Source of the DNA: Agrobacterium tumefaciens
GTDB lineage: Bacteria; Pseudomonadota; Alphaproteobacteria; Rhizobiales; Rhizobiaceae
Length of the DNA stretch: 64,000 nt
Direction of reading: 5' to 3'
Assembly (NCBI RefSeq): GCF_013337285.1
Contig: NZ_SUPW01000013.1
Coordinates: 1-64,000 of the forward strand
Shown in pieces: positions 26,538-35,304 of the stretch. Position 1 is the stretch's first letter, and every line of letters starts with the position of its first letter. The notes under the pieces were generated by a model. That model had not been told where the DNA came from. It was given only the letters and a program-made list of their open reading frames with translations, and ran no database searches. A program made the position numbers and the translations under genes.

Positions 26538-28790
26538 TCAACCTGTCGCCGCAAGCGACATTTCCTGCTTCAGGGGCTGTCCGCGCGAAGCGCTGACAAT
26601 GGCATCGACATCCAGAATGAGCGCAACGCGTCCGTCACCGAGGATAGTTGCGGCGGCAATGCCCGGAACATGGGTATAGTTGGCTTCCAACGACTTGATG
26701 ACGACCTGGCGCTGACCCTGGATCGCATCGACCATCAGGGCGCGCTGGCCGCCGCCTTCCGATTCCACCAGAAGCGCGACACCTTCCACCGGATCGGCCT
26801 GTGTTGGACGGAAATTCAGAACGCGTCCGACATCAACCAGCGGGCAGAAGGAATTGCGGATGGAGATCAGCCGCTGGTTGGAGCCGAAGGAATGAATGTT
26901 CTTCGCTTCCGGCTGCAGTGTTTCCACGATTGCGGTCAAAGGCACCACAAGCGTCTGACCGGCCACCGTGACCACCATGCCGTCGAGGACGGCGAGCGTC
27001 AGCGGCAGGCTCATGGTGAAGGTCGAACCGTGACCGGGGCGCGAGGAGATGCTGATGCGGCCGCCAAGCGCCTGAATGGAACGCTTGACCACATCCATGC
27101 CAACGCCGCGGCCGGAAATGTCGGAAATCTTGTCTGCCGTCGAGAAGCCCGGCGCGAAGATCAGATTGTCGATCTCTTCGTCGGTCAGGTTCGCATCGGC
27201 GGCAATGAGATCATTGTCGATCGCCTTCTGGCGAACGCGCTCGCGGTTGATGCCGGCGCCGTCGTCCTGAAGTTCGATCAGGATGCGGCCCGAGCGGTGC
27301 TTGGCCGAAAGCTTGATGGTGCCTTCAGGGTTCTTGCCCGCCGCTTCGCGCTTTTCCGGTGTTTCGATGCCGTGGTCGACGGCATTGCGAATCATGTGGG
27401 TCAGGGGCTCGGCCAGCTTGTCGATAACGGTCTTGTCGACTTCGGTATTCTCGCCTTCGGTGACGAGGCGAATCTGCTTGCCGATCATATCGGCGACTTC
27501 GCGGACGATACGCGACATGCGCTGGAACACCGGCTTCACCGGCTGCGCGCGGATAGCCATGACGCTGTCCTGAATTTCGCGCGTCAGCTGCTGCAGCTCG
27601 TCGAGACCCATATTGACGGCGGAGGTGCCGCTCGCATCGTTTTCGATAACGCTCTGTGACAGCATTGCCTGATTGATGACCAGCTCGCCGACGAGGTTGA
27701 TCAGGCGGTCGACGCGGTCGAGATCGACGCGGATGGTCTGGCCGACATTCGCATTGGCGGCCGCATTTGCGTTTGCCTGGGCTGCGGCGGGCGCTGCCGC
27801 CGCCTCGCGCTTTTCGATGGCGGCATTGACGCTTTGAGCAATCTGGGTCGTTGCAACTGCTGCCTCGACGGCTGCGGCAACAAAAGGCGCTTCCTGCGCG
27901 ACGGCGGGCTCTTCTTCCGGTCCGCTATCGAGAGCCGAGAGATCGAACGGAACCGGGATCATCGGAAGTTCTTCCTCGTCCGCGGCGGCATCGGAAAGAA
28001 CCGGCGTAATTTCGAGATCGCAATCCCATTCGGCGAATTCAAAAACGCTGCGGATAGCCTCTTCACCCTTGTCGGTCGTGATCGAAACCGTCCAGGAGAG
28101 ATACGAGGCTTCAGGGTCGAGCTTGTCGAGCGTGGGAAGCTCCGACATGTCGCAATTGACGCTCATTTCGCCGACACGCGAGAGATCGCGCAGGAGAAGC
28201 GCCGCCTCGTTGCCTTTCGAATAAAGCGACGCATGCGGCTTGAACTTGACCTGGAAGGTCGGCGCTTCCATCAACGGCGTGGTTTCGTCAGCGAAATCCG
28301 AGAAGGAGAACGGGATCGGCTCGAAACCGCTGTCATCCGTCGGCTTGGGCGCGACGGGAGCCGGAGCCTTTATCGCAACCGGCACCGGCGCGGAAACCTG
28401 CACCGTTTCGCCATTGGCCAGCGCTTCCAGTTCCTTGACGAGACCACGGGTGCGGCTTTCATCAACGCTGCCGCCATCTCTTGCGGCATTGGTCAGGTCC
28501 GCCAGTACATCGGCGGAGCGCAGCATGACTTTCAGAACGTCCTGTGTCGGTTCCAGCTTGTTGGAGCGAACGCAGTCGAGGGTCGTTTCAAAAACGTGGG
28601 CGAAGGCCACGAGATCATCCAGACCGAAGGCGCCGGCCCCGCCCTTGATGGAATGAACGGCACGGAAAACGGCGTTGACGGTTTCCGGATCACGGTCGCC
28701 GTCATTCAATTTAAGAAGCCCCGATTCCAGTTCAGCGAGCTGCTCCTCGCATTCCTGGAAAAAGATTTCCTTGATTTCGTTCATATCCAT
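26538..28790 (-). CDS. cheA: Chemotaxis histidine kinase CheA
   Basis: CheA (750 residues) is the kinase of the chemoreceptor array. Domains in order: HPt P1 with phospho-accepting His46 (AVHSIKGGAGAFG), linkers and CheY/CheB-binding P2 (about 170-300), an Ala-rich linker (about 310-350), dimerisation P3 (VDRLINLVGELVINQAMLSQ), ATPase P4 (HMIRNAVDHGIE, LQDDGAGINRERV, GRGVGMDVVKRSI) and CheW-like P5 (about 620-745). It starts 16 bases after cheY1. No cheW gene is in the window, so its coupling protein must be encoded elsewhere. Confidence 0.97.
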   Translation of the reverse strand: MDMNEIKEIFFQECEEQLAELESGLLKLNDGDRDPETVNAVFRAVHSIKGGAGAFGLDDLVAFAHVFETTLDCVRSNKLEPTQDVLKVMLRSADVLADLTNAARDGGSVDESRTRGLVKELEALANGETVQVSAPVPVAIKAPAPVAPKPTDDSGFEPIPFSFSDFADETTPLMEAPTFQVKFKPHASLYSKGNEAALLLRDLSRVGEMSVNCDMSELPTLDKLDPEASYLSWTVSITTDKGEEAIRSVFEFAEWDCDLEITPVLSDAAADEEELPMIPVPFDLSALDSGPEEEPAVAQEAPFVAAAVEAAVATTQIAQSVNAAIEKREAAAAPAAAQANANAAANANVGQTIRVDLDRVDRLINLVGELVINQAMLSQSVIENDASGTSAVNMGLDELQQLTREIQDSVMAIRAQPVKPVFQRMSRIVREVADMIGKQIRLVTEGENTEVDKTVIDKLAEPLTHMIRNAVDHGIETPEKREAAGKNPEGTIKLSAKHRSGRILIELQDDGAGINRERVRQKAIDNDLIAADANLTDEEIDNLIFAPGFSTADKISDISGRGVGMDVVKRSIQALGGRISISSRPGHGSTFTMSLPLTLAVLDGMVVTVAGQTLVVPLTAIVETLQPEAKNIHSFGSNQRLISIRNSFCPLVDVGRVLNFRPTQADPVEGVALLVESEGGGQRALMVDAIQGQRQVVIKSLEANYTHVPGIAAATILGDGRVALILDVDAIVSASRGQPLKQEMSLAATG

Positions 28791-28806
28791 CGTGAAATGT
28801 CCCGTA

Positions 28807-29172
28807 TCAGGCGGTTACGCGTTCAATGGCATCGATGAGTTTCGCAGGATCGAACGGCTTGACGATCCAGCCGGTCGCACCGGCCTGACGGGCGCGGTTC
28901 TTCTTTTCTGCGTCGCTTTCGGTTGTCAGAACGAGGATCGGGATAGCCCGATACTTCTCGTTGCGGCGCACACCCTCGATAAAGCCGAAGCCATCAAGAC
29001 GGGGCATGTTGATATCAGTCACGATGACATCGGGGTTGCTCTGTTCGAGAACTTCGAGACCTTCAACGCCGTCTTCGGCCTGAATGGTTTCAAAACCGGC
29101 ATTGTTGAGCGTGACCAGGAGCATGTTCCGGATCGTTCTGGAATCATCCACGGTAAGAACTTTTTTCTTCAC
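28807..29172 (-). CDS. cheY1: Chemotaxis response regulator CheY1
   Basis: A 121-residue single receiver domain with Asp9/Asp10, phospho-acceptor Asp53 (VTDINMPRLDG), Thr in LTTESD and Lys in WIVKPFD. In rhizobia CheY1 is thought to act as a phosphate sink beside CheY2. The start is GTG 29172, overlapping the cheS stop as GTGA, with AAGGAGATC upstream; a longer frame upstream of this is cheS-overlapping and not used. Confidence 0.93.
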   Translation of the reverse strand: MKKKVLTVDDSRTIRNMLLVTLNNAGFETIQAEDGVEGLEVLEQSNPDVIVTDINMPRLDGFGFIEGVRRNEKYRAIPILVLTTESDAEKKNRARQAGATGWIVKPFDPAKLIDAIERVTA

Positions 29173-29468
29173 TTCTTGATCTCCTTCAGGAGCAAATGAT
29201 CGATTTCGACGCCTATCAGTTTCATGGTCTTGTCGAATGCATCGGACGCCTTGGCAAAACCGAACGGTTTGCCGTCCTCCTCCCAGGACTTCGCACCGGC
29301 CATCAGGACCTGGGCGCAAAGTGCTCCGATACGCTCAACCTCGGACGCGTCCACCGACAAAGGTGCTCCTCTCAGCGTCATCAGCTTGCCGTGCAGCGCC
29401 GATGCCTCGTTGAGATCCAGCACCGGTGACAGTTTCAGCGTCGCCTCAGCTGCTTTTCTGGCTGCCAT
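29169..29468 (-). CDS. cheS: STAS-like protein CheS
   Basis: A 99-residue STAS-fold protein (LKLSPVLDLNEASALHGKLM, LSVDASEVERIGALCAQVLMAG) at the position of cheS/orf2 between the soluble receptor and cheY1. In Sinorhizobium meliloti CheS of nearly the same size binds CheA and strengthens its binding of CheY1, helping the phosphate sink. The ATG overlaps the receptor stop (TAATG) and its stop overlaps cheY1, so it is made together with both. Assignment rests on position and length. Confidence 0.8.
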   Translation of the reverse strand: MAARKAAEATLKLSPVLDLNEASALHGKLMTLRGAPLSVDASEVERIGALCAQVLMAGAKSWEEDGKPFGFAKASDAFDKTMKLIGVEIDHLLLKEIKK

Positions 29469-31075
29469 TACATGACTCCTTGGCGTCTGAATTGTTGGTA
29501 TTCCTGGCCGTAATCCGTGCGGTCATCCCCACGGGCCATAAATGATGTGTCCTGACGCTCCGCCACGGCCATCGCCCCCGCCTGACCTTGACGGGCGATG
29601 CGGAACTCCCTGATGGTGCGGCCGAGTTCCAGAATGACGGTGTGAAGTGCGTCGGCCTCGGAGGCGCCGCCGCTCATATCGGCGGCGATCCGCCCCGCCT
29701 GCCGCTGGTGTTCACTCATGTCGGCAGCGACCGATTGCAGCTCGCCGACCTGGTCGGCCGTATGGCGGGAGACTTCGGCGATCATGTCGTTGATGCCGGA
29801 CACCTGCCGGACGACGCCGCCGATTGCCTCCTGCGTGCGGTTGACCATGCGCACGCCGCCCTCGACCTGGGTTTTCGTGGTGCCGACGAGGCTTTTGATC
29901 TCTCTTGCAGCGTCGGCGGACCGTTGCGCCAAGGCTCGCACTTCCTGCGCGACGACGGCGAAACCACGTCCGCTGTCACCCGCGCGCGCCGCCTCGATAC
30001 CGGCATTGAGGGCGAGAAGGTTCGTCTGAAACGCAATTTCATCAATCGTGCCGATGATCCTGCCGATTTGTTCGGCGGATTGCTCGATGTGCGACATGGC
30101 GTCGATCGCCTCGCCGATCGCCTTGCCGCTTTCGACCGCTGCCTCACGGGCACGGGAAACCGCTGTCTCCGTCGCCGATATGCGAACGCCGTTTTCGGCC
30201 GCGCCGCTGATCATCGTCTGGATCGCACGGGAGGTTTCCGCAAGCGCTTCGGCCTGCTGGCCGGAACGCTCGGCCATGGAACGACCCATTTCGGCAAACC
30301 GCGCGCTTAGCGCTTCGGCCTCGCCGATACCGTTTTGCGCCGATATCAGCGATGCGCCGATGGTCGCCAGCGCCGTATTGAACGAGGATGCAACATCACG
30401 ATAGGCTTCCGGCACATCGCCGCCGATGCGGGCCTGCAAGTTGCCTGCGGCAAAGGATGTCAGCGCCGCACCCAGCAATGTCGCCGCTTCCGAACGGTCG
30501 CTGTCGCGCTGTTCCGCCAATTCGCGGCCATGGCGCAGGCGCAATTCATTAAACCGCAGCGAGACGGCGATCTCGGTATCGACCATCACCAGACGGACGA
30601 CGTTTTTCACGGCTTCCGCCAGTTCGCGGGTTTTCTTGCGGTTACCGGGCAGGATGGAGCGTGGCGCATGTTCGGCCACCAGCCCACCGAGCAGATGTTC
30701 CAGAACGACCGCGTGACTGGCGATCTGCCAGCGCGGATCGAGACCCATGCGGCCGGCATTGTCAGAAAGAACCTTCACCCGCTCGGCATAAAGCGCATCG
30801 AAACGCGCATCCGTCAGCACACTCCAGTGCGAGGATTGCAGGTCGTGCAGGCGATCAAGCTGGTTTTCGCTTTCGAAAGACGGTGAACAGTCGGGCATCG
30901 ACTGGAAACGGTTCATCACGTCCCGCAGACCAGCCTTGACGTAAGGCTCGAGCATGCCGCGATAATTGCGCAGGAAATCGGATTGCGTCTCGTCGAGGCC
31001 GGCAAAGCGAAGCCGTCCCGCCAGGCTTGCACCTGCCGATCTGCGCGCTTGATCTGATGGCAAATCCTGCCCCAA
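29468..31075 (-). CDS. Soluble globin-coupled chemoreceptor (IcpA-like)
   Basis: A roughly 535-residue chemoreceptor with no membrane segment, first gene of the che operon. The N-terminal region (about 22-150) matches the protoglobin sensor domain of HemAT-type receptors: [52 protein letters not shown]. His83 in SSHW sits where the proximal heme ligand is expected. The signalling domain has the tip [20 protein letters not shown]. Position equals icpA (orf1) of rhizobia. Start uncertain: the open frame reaches 31126 without an ATG; TTG 31075 has GGGGA six bases upstream, and TTG 31063 is an alternative. Heme and oxygen binding are predicted, not shown. Confidence 0.85.
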   Translation of the reverse strand: MGQDLPSDQARRSAGASLAGRLRFAGLDETQSDFLRNYRGMLEPYVKAGLRDVMNRFQSMPDCSPSFESENQLDRLHDLQSSHWSVLTDARFDALYAERVKVLSDNAGRMGLDPRWQIASHAVVLEHLLGGLVAEHAPRSILPGNRKKTRELAEAVKNVVRLVMVDTEIAVSLRFNELRLRHGRELAEQRDSDRSEAATLLGAALTSFAAGNLQARIGGDVPEAYRDVASSFNTALATIGASLISAQNGIGEAEALSARFAEMGRSMAERSGQQAEALAETSRAIQTMISGAAENGVRISATETAVSRAREAAVESGKAIGEAIDAMSHIEQSAEQIGRIIGTIDEIAFQTNLLALNAGIEAARAGDSGRGFAVVAQEVRALAQRSADAAREIKSLVGTTKTQVEGGVRMVNRTQEAIGGVVRQVSGINDMIAEVSRHTADQVGELQSVAADMSEHQRQAGRIAADMSGGASEADALHTVILELGRTIREFRIARQGQAGAMAVAERQDTSFMARGDDRTDYGQEYQQFRRQGVM

Positions 31076-31571
31076 CCGACGTCCCCAACACCATGACGGC
31101 CGGAGGAACCCGGCCAAATTGACCAAGGTTCAGAACGTCAGCACCCTTCGCGGATTTTTGAACGAACATACCCATCGCGGACGATGCGGCATCGACGCTT
31201 GCCTGACCTTCTTGAACCAAGAAACGAAAATACCGGATCCGGCCCGGTACGGCAGTGCGGCGTCATGCCTGGAAGGGGAGAGAACCCCATTCCGCCGTGG
31301 AAATACCATCAATCTTTATGGTTAATTCCTTGCTTGAAAGTTAAGAAACGTCGCCTCCAGCGTCAAACGGTAAAATTTGTAAAAGCTTTTAGCCGTTGCC
31401 GCCCTCACTTTGCCGCAAACCGGCAAAACCGAAAAGGAATCGGCCATCGCGGGCGGTTTTTCCGGCCTGTGCGCTGGACAAGCGCGTGCGGCTTCCCCTA
31501 AAACAAATCAACGGGATATTCGCTGAGCGGTGATGCTTTAAAGAGACCTTTACGATCAAGGAGATGCCAAC
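31076..31571. other. Intergenic region holding the che operon promoter
   Basis: About 450-500 bases without a convincing gene. It must contain the promoter of the minus-strand che operon, expected to be under VisN/VisR, and possibly that of the plus-strand gene at 31572. I see no clear -35/-10 pair, nor the palindrome found before visN. A minus-strand frame at 31220-30855 crosses the receptor start out of frame. Confidence 0.4.
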
Positions 31572-31946
31572 TTGTTATGGATGGAGACATGCCGCCGTTC
31601 AAGGCGCCATCCGCAAGTGTTGATCGGCATCATGGTCGCAAGCCTGCTCGTCATGATCGGCTTTCAGGCACCTTCCGGCATCAAGACGCTTTCCAAGACC
31701 AGCCGTCTGGAGAGATTGGAGACGGTTGATCTCAGCCGTTCCCTCACTCTTGGCGACAGGGATTGCGATAGCGGCTGCAAAGCCGGGGATGCCGGTTCAG
31801 GTCTTCGCCCCGGCAACTTCCCCTCTCCCGCTTTGCGGATCGCCGTTGACGCCGGGCCGGCCGTTGCATCTGTTGCCATCGCGCCACAAGCTTTCCGAGA
31901 CTTTGCGAGCGTGGTTCCAAGAGCGCCCCCGCATATTATCTATTAG
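31572..31946 (+). CDS. Small hypothetical protein with N-terminal membrane segment
   Basis: A 124-residue frame starting at TTG 31572, eight bases after AAGGAG. Residues about 17-33 (VLIGIMVASLLVMIGFQ) form a membrane segment or uncleaved signal, preceded by Arg-rich residues; two cysteines follow in a DRDCDSGC motif. The rest is low in recognisable features. It lies 104 bases before phaAB on the same strand and could be read on that transcript. It is unrecognised; translation rests on the ribosome binding site only. Confidence 0.45.
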   Translation: MLWMETCRRSRRHPQVLIGIMVASLLVMIGFQAPSGIKTLSKTSRLERLETVDLSRSLTLGDRDCDSGCKAGDAGSGLRPGNFPSPALRIAVDAGPAVASVAIAPQAFRDFASVVPRAPPHIIY

Positions 31947-32050
31947 TCATTCCGGCGGTCCTCATCATTCGGTTCTTATGAGCCTTGAGGGATCGGAGTC
32001 GTCGGAAACCCGCCGCAGACTCCAATTCCAGAGAAAAACCGCCGCCGCAT

Positions 32051-34969
32051 ATGACACTTGCAACCATTCTTCCATTTATTGTCGCCTTGCCTTTTGTCGG
32101 CGCCATTTTAACGGCTTTCATGCCGCGCGACGGCGCGGCCGCAGGCCCCGCCTCCGTGGCTGGCGCTGTGGCCCTCTTCGGCCTTGTCAGCAGTATTTTT
32201 CTTTATCCGACGATCAGCGATGGCAGCGCACTGAAATACGATGCGGAATGGCTGCCGCAACTCGGCCTGAACTTCACCCTGCGGCTGGACGGATTTGCCT
32301 GGTTATTTGCAATCCTCATTACCGGCATCGGCCTGCTCGTGGTCCTCTACGCCCGCTACTACATGTCGGCAAAAGACCCGATCCCGCGGTTTTTCGCCTT
32401 CTTCCTCGCTTTCATGGGCTCGATGCTCGGCGTGGTCCTGTCCGGCAACGTCATTCTGCTGTCGATCTTCTGGGAAATGACCAGCATCTTCTCGTTCCTG
32501 CTGATCGGTTACTGGCATCAGAATGCCGGTGCGCGTGACGGCGCGCGCATGGCGTTGACCGTGACCGGCATCGGCGGCTTCAGCCTTTTGGCGGGGCTGT
32601 TGATCCTTGGCCATATGGCGGGAAGCTATGATCTGGACAAGATCATCGAGGCCGGCGCCCAAATCCGCGCCCATCCTCTCTATCTGCCGGCGCTTATCCT
32701 CATTCTCGGCGGCGCGCTGACCAAGAGCGCGCAGTTTCCCTTCCATTTCTGGCTGCCGAATGCCATGGCGGCGCCGACGCCCGTTTCCGCCTATCTGCAT
32801 TCGGCCACCATGGTGAAGGCCGGAGTGTTTCTTTTGGCGCGGTTCTGGCCGGTGCTGGCAGGCACGCCTGAATGGTTCTGGCTGGTGGGTATGGCCGGCG
32901 TCATCACCCTGCTGCTCGGCGCTTATTTCGCCATGTTCCAGCAGGACCTGAAAGGCCTGCTCGCCTATTCCACCATCAGCCATCTCGGGCTCATCACCAC
33001 ACTGCTCAGCCTCGGCAGCCCGCTGGCCGCGGTTGCGGCCATCTTCCACATGGTCAACCACGCCACCTTCAAGGCCTCGCTGTTCATGGCAGCCGGCATC
33101 ATCGACCATGAAACCGGCACCCGCGACATGCGGCGCTTGAGCGGGCTCTACACCTATCTGCCAGCGACGGCCACGCTTGCCATGGCGGCAAGTGCGGCGA
33201 TGGCCGGCGTGCCGCTGTTCAACGGCTTCCTCTCCAAGGAAATGTTCTTTGCCGAGGCCGTCGAAACCCACGCCGATTCGCTGCTGGACCGGGCGCTGCC
33301 CTATGTCGCGACGCTGTCGGGTGCATTTGCCGTCGCCTATTCGCTGCGCTTCATCCACACGGTGTTCTTCGGTCCCAAGCCCGTCGATCTGCCGAACCCC
33401 AATCCGCACGAGCCGCCGCGCTGGATGCGCTTTCCGATCGAGTTCCTGGTTTTCGCCTGCCTGATCGTCGGCATCGTTCCGAGCCTTTCGATCGGCCCGT
33501 TCCTGCATTCGGCCGTGCTTTCCGTTCTCGGGCCGCAGACGCCCGTTTACAGCCTGTCGATCTGGCACGGTTTCAACCTGCCGCTGATCATGAGTATCGC
33601 GGCGCTGATCGGCGGCGTTACCATCTATGCGCTGCTCGGCGGCTATTTCTCGCGCTGCGATGATGGCCCGCCGGTCTTCCGGCATTTACGGGGCCAGCGC
33701 ATCTTCGAGCGCATTCTCGTCACCGTGTCCTGGAAGTGGGCGCGGTGGCTGGAAAGCACGCTCGGCACGCGGCGTCTGCAGCCGCAGCTGAGACTTCTCA
33801 TTCTGGTCGCGCTTCTTGCCGGTTTCTCGCCGCTGTTCCTGTCGGAATTTTCTCTATCGCTGCCGCGCGTGACGACCTTCGATCCTATCTTCGCCATCCT
33901 GTGGCTGATCGGCATGATCGCCGCGCTGGGCGCCGCCTGGCAGGCGAAATATCATCGCCTCGCCGCCCTCATCATGCTCGGCGTCTCCGGGCTCGTCACC
34001 TGCCTTACCTTCATCTGGCTTTCCGCGCCGGATCTGGCCATCACCCAGCTGCTGGTGGAGATCGTCACCACGGTTCTCATCCTGCTGGGTCTCCGGTGGC
34101 TGCCGAAACGTTTCGAGAAGGTCGATAGCAGCGACGAATTGCCTGCGCAGCTTCGCCGCGCCCGCGACTTTCTGCTGGCCGCCGCCAGCGGCATCGGCAT
34201 GTCGGTCATCGCCTATGCCGTCATGACCCTGCCGGTGCCGAACGCCATCTCCACCTATTTCCTGGAGCGCGCCTATACCGAAGGTGGCGGCACCAACGTC
34301 GTCAACGTCATTCTGGTCGATTTCCGCGGCTTCGATACATTCGGCGAAATCGCGGTGCTGGCGATTGTGGCGCTCACCGTCTTCGCACTGCTGCGCCGTT
34401 TCCGTCCTGCGCATGAAAGCATCGGGCTGCCCGAACAGCAGAAGATGCAAAATGCCTTCGATGCCGAACGTCCTGATCGCAGCAAGGGTGATACCGTCCA
34501 CGATTATCTCTATGTGCCGTCGATCGTGATGCAATGGATGTTCCCGGTCATCATCACCTTCTCGATTTTCCTGTTCATGCGCGGCCATGACCTGCCCGGC
34601 GGTGGCTTTGCGGCCGGCATCACCATGGCAATCGCCTTCCTGCTGCAATATCTGGCCGGCGGCGCACGCTGGGCGGAGGACCGCATTCGTATCCTGCCGC
34701 TGCGCTGGATGGGTTTCGGCCTGTTGATGGCCGCAGTGACGGGTATCGGCTCGTGGTATTTCGGCTACCCGTTCCTGACCTCCTATTTCCAGTATACGGA
34801 GATACCCTATATCGGCAAAATGCCGACGGCATCCGCCCTGCTGTTCGATCTCGGCGTCTTTTCGGCAGTCGTCGGCTCCACCGTTCTTATTCTCATAGCA
34901 CTGGCACACCAATCGTTGCGCAACTACCGCGTTCGCACGCCTGAAGCCGCAAAAGCGGAGGACGTGTAA
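32051..34969 (+). CDS. phaAB: Monovalent cation/proton antiporter subunit A fused to B (PhaAB/MrpAB)
   Basis: A 972-residue inner-membrane subunit of the multisubunit antiporter (Mrp/Mnh/Pha), related to respiratory complex I. The N-terminal part is a NuoL-like proton-translocating subunit (FWEMTSIFSFLLIGYWHQ, GALTKSAQFPFHFWLPNAM, HLGLITTLLSLG, HMVNHATFKASLFMAAG); the middle is a DUF4040-type segment (APDLAITQLLVEIVTT). The last 130 residues are a full MrpB domain with GHDLPGGGFAAG. The A-B fusion is usual in rhizobia, where Pha exports K+ or Na+ and supports growth at alkaline pH. ATG 32051 was chosen over an in-frame start at 31985 with no Mrp similarity. Weak ribosome binding site. Confidence 0.95.
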   Translation: MTLATILPFIVALPFVGAILTAFMPRDGAAAGPASVAGAVALFGLVSSIFLYPTISDGSALKYDAEWLPQLGLNFTLRLDGFAWLFAILITGIGLLVVLYARYYMSAKDPIPRFFAFFLAFMGSMLGVVLSGNVILLSIFWEMTSIFSFLLIGYWHQNAGARDGARMALTVTGIGGFSLLAGLLILGHMAGSYDLDKIIEAGAQIRAHPLYLPALILILGGALTKSAQFPFHFWLPNAMAAPTPVSAYLHSATMVKAGVFLLARFWPVLAGTPEWFWLVGMAGVITLLLGAYFAMFQQDLKGLLAYSTISHLGLITTLLSLGSPLAAVAAIFHMVNHATFKASLFMAAGIIDHETGTRDMRRLSGLYTYLPATATLAMAASAAMAGVPLFNGFLSKEMFFAEAVETHADSLLDRALPYVATLSGAFAVAYSLRFIHTVFFGPKPVDLPNPNPHEPPRWMRFPIEFLVFACLIVGIVPSLSIGPFLHSAVLSVLGPQTPVYSLSIWHGFNLPLIMSIAALIGGVTIYALLGGYFSRCDDGPPVFRHLRGQRIFERILVTVSWKWARWLESTLGTRRLQPQLRLLILVALLAGFSPLFLSEFSLSLPRVTTFDPIFAILWLIGMIAALGAAWQAKYHRLAALIMLGVSGLVTCLTFIWLSAPDLAITQLLVEIVTTVLILLGLRWLPKRFEKVDSSDELPAQLRRARDFLLAAASGIGMSVIAYAVMTLPVPNAISTYFLERAYTEGGGTNVVNVILVDFRGFDTFGEIAVLAIVALTVFALLRRFRPAHESIGLPEQQKMQNAFDAERPDRSKGDTVHDYLYVPSIVMQWMFPVIITFSIFLFMRGHDLPGGGFAAGITMAIAFLLQYLAGGARWAEDRIRILPLRWMGFGLLMAAVTGIGSWYFGYPFLTSYFQYTEIPYIGKMPTASALLFDLGVFSAVVGSTVLILIALAHQSLRNYRVRTPEAAKAEDV

Positions 34970-35304
34970 TGGAACTCATTCTTGCAATCGGTATCGGCGT
35001 CATGACCGGCTCCGGCGTGTGGCTTATCCTGCGCCCGCGCACCTATCAGGTCATCGTCGGGCTCTCATTGCTGTCTTATGCCGTCAACCTGTTCATCTTC
35101 GGCGTCGGCGGCATCAAGACCAATGCGCCGCCGGTGCTGGTCAATGGTGTCGATAGTTCCACGCTGGCCGACCCCGTGCCGCAGGCGCTGGTGCTGACGG
35201 CAATCGTCATCGGCTTTGCGACGACGGCGCTGTTCCTCGTAGTGCTGCTTGCCGCCCGCGGCCTTACTGGCACCGACCACGTGGACGGGAGGGAGACGAA
35301 ATGA
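34969..35304 (+). CDS. phaC: Cation/proton antiporter subunit C
   Basis: A 111-residue NuoK-like subunit with three membrane segments; GSGVWLILRPRTYQVIVGLSLL and DPVPQALVLTAIVIGFATTA are the family signatures. Its ATG overlaps the phaAB stop (TAATG). Confidence 0.95.
   Translation: MELILAIGIGVMTGSGVWLILRPRTYQVIVGLSLLSYAVNLFIFGVGGIKTNAPPVLVNGVDSSTLADPVPQALVLTAIVIGFATTALFLVVLLAARGLTGTDHVDGRETK

Noticed and set aside
30855-31220. Minus-strand frame starting upstream of the soluble receptor, with an ATG
   Set aside because: It is out of frame with the receptor, overlaps its N-terminus, and its amino acids match no domain. I considered a sequencing frameshift but saw no similarity to support it.
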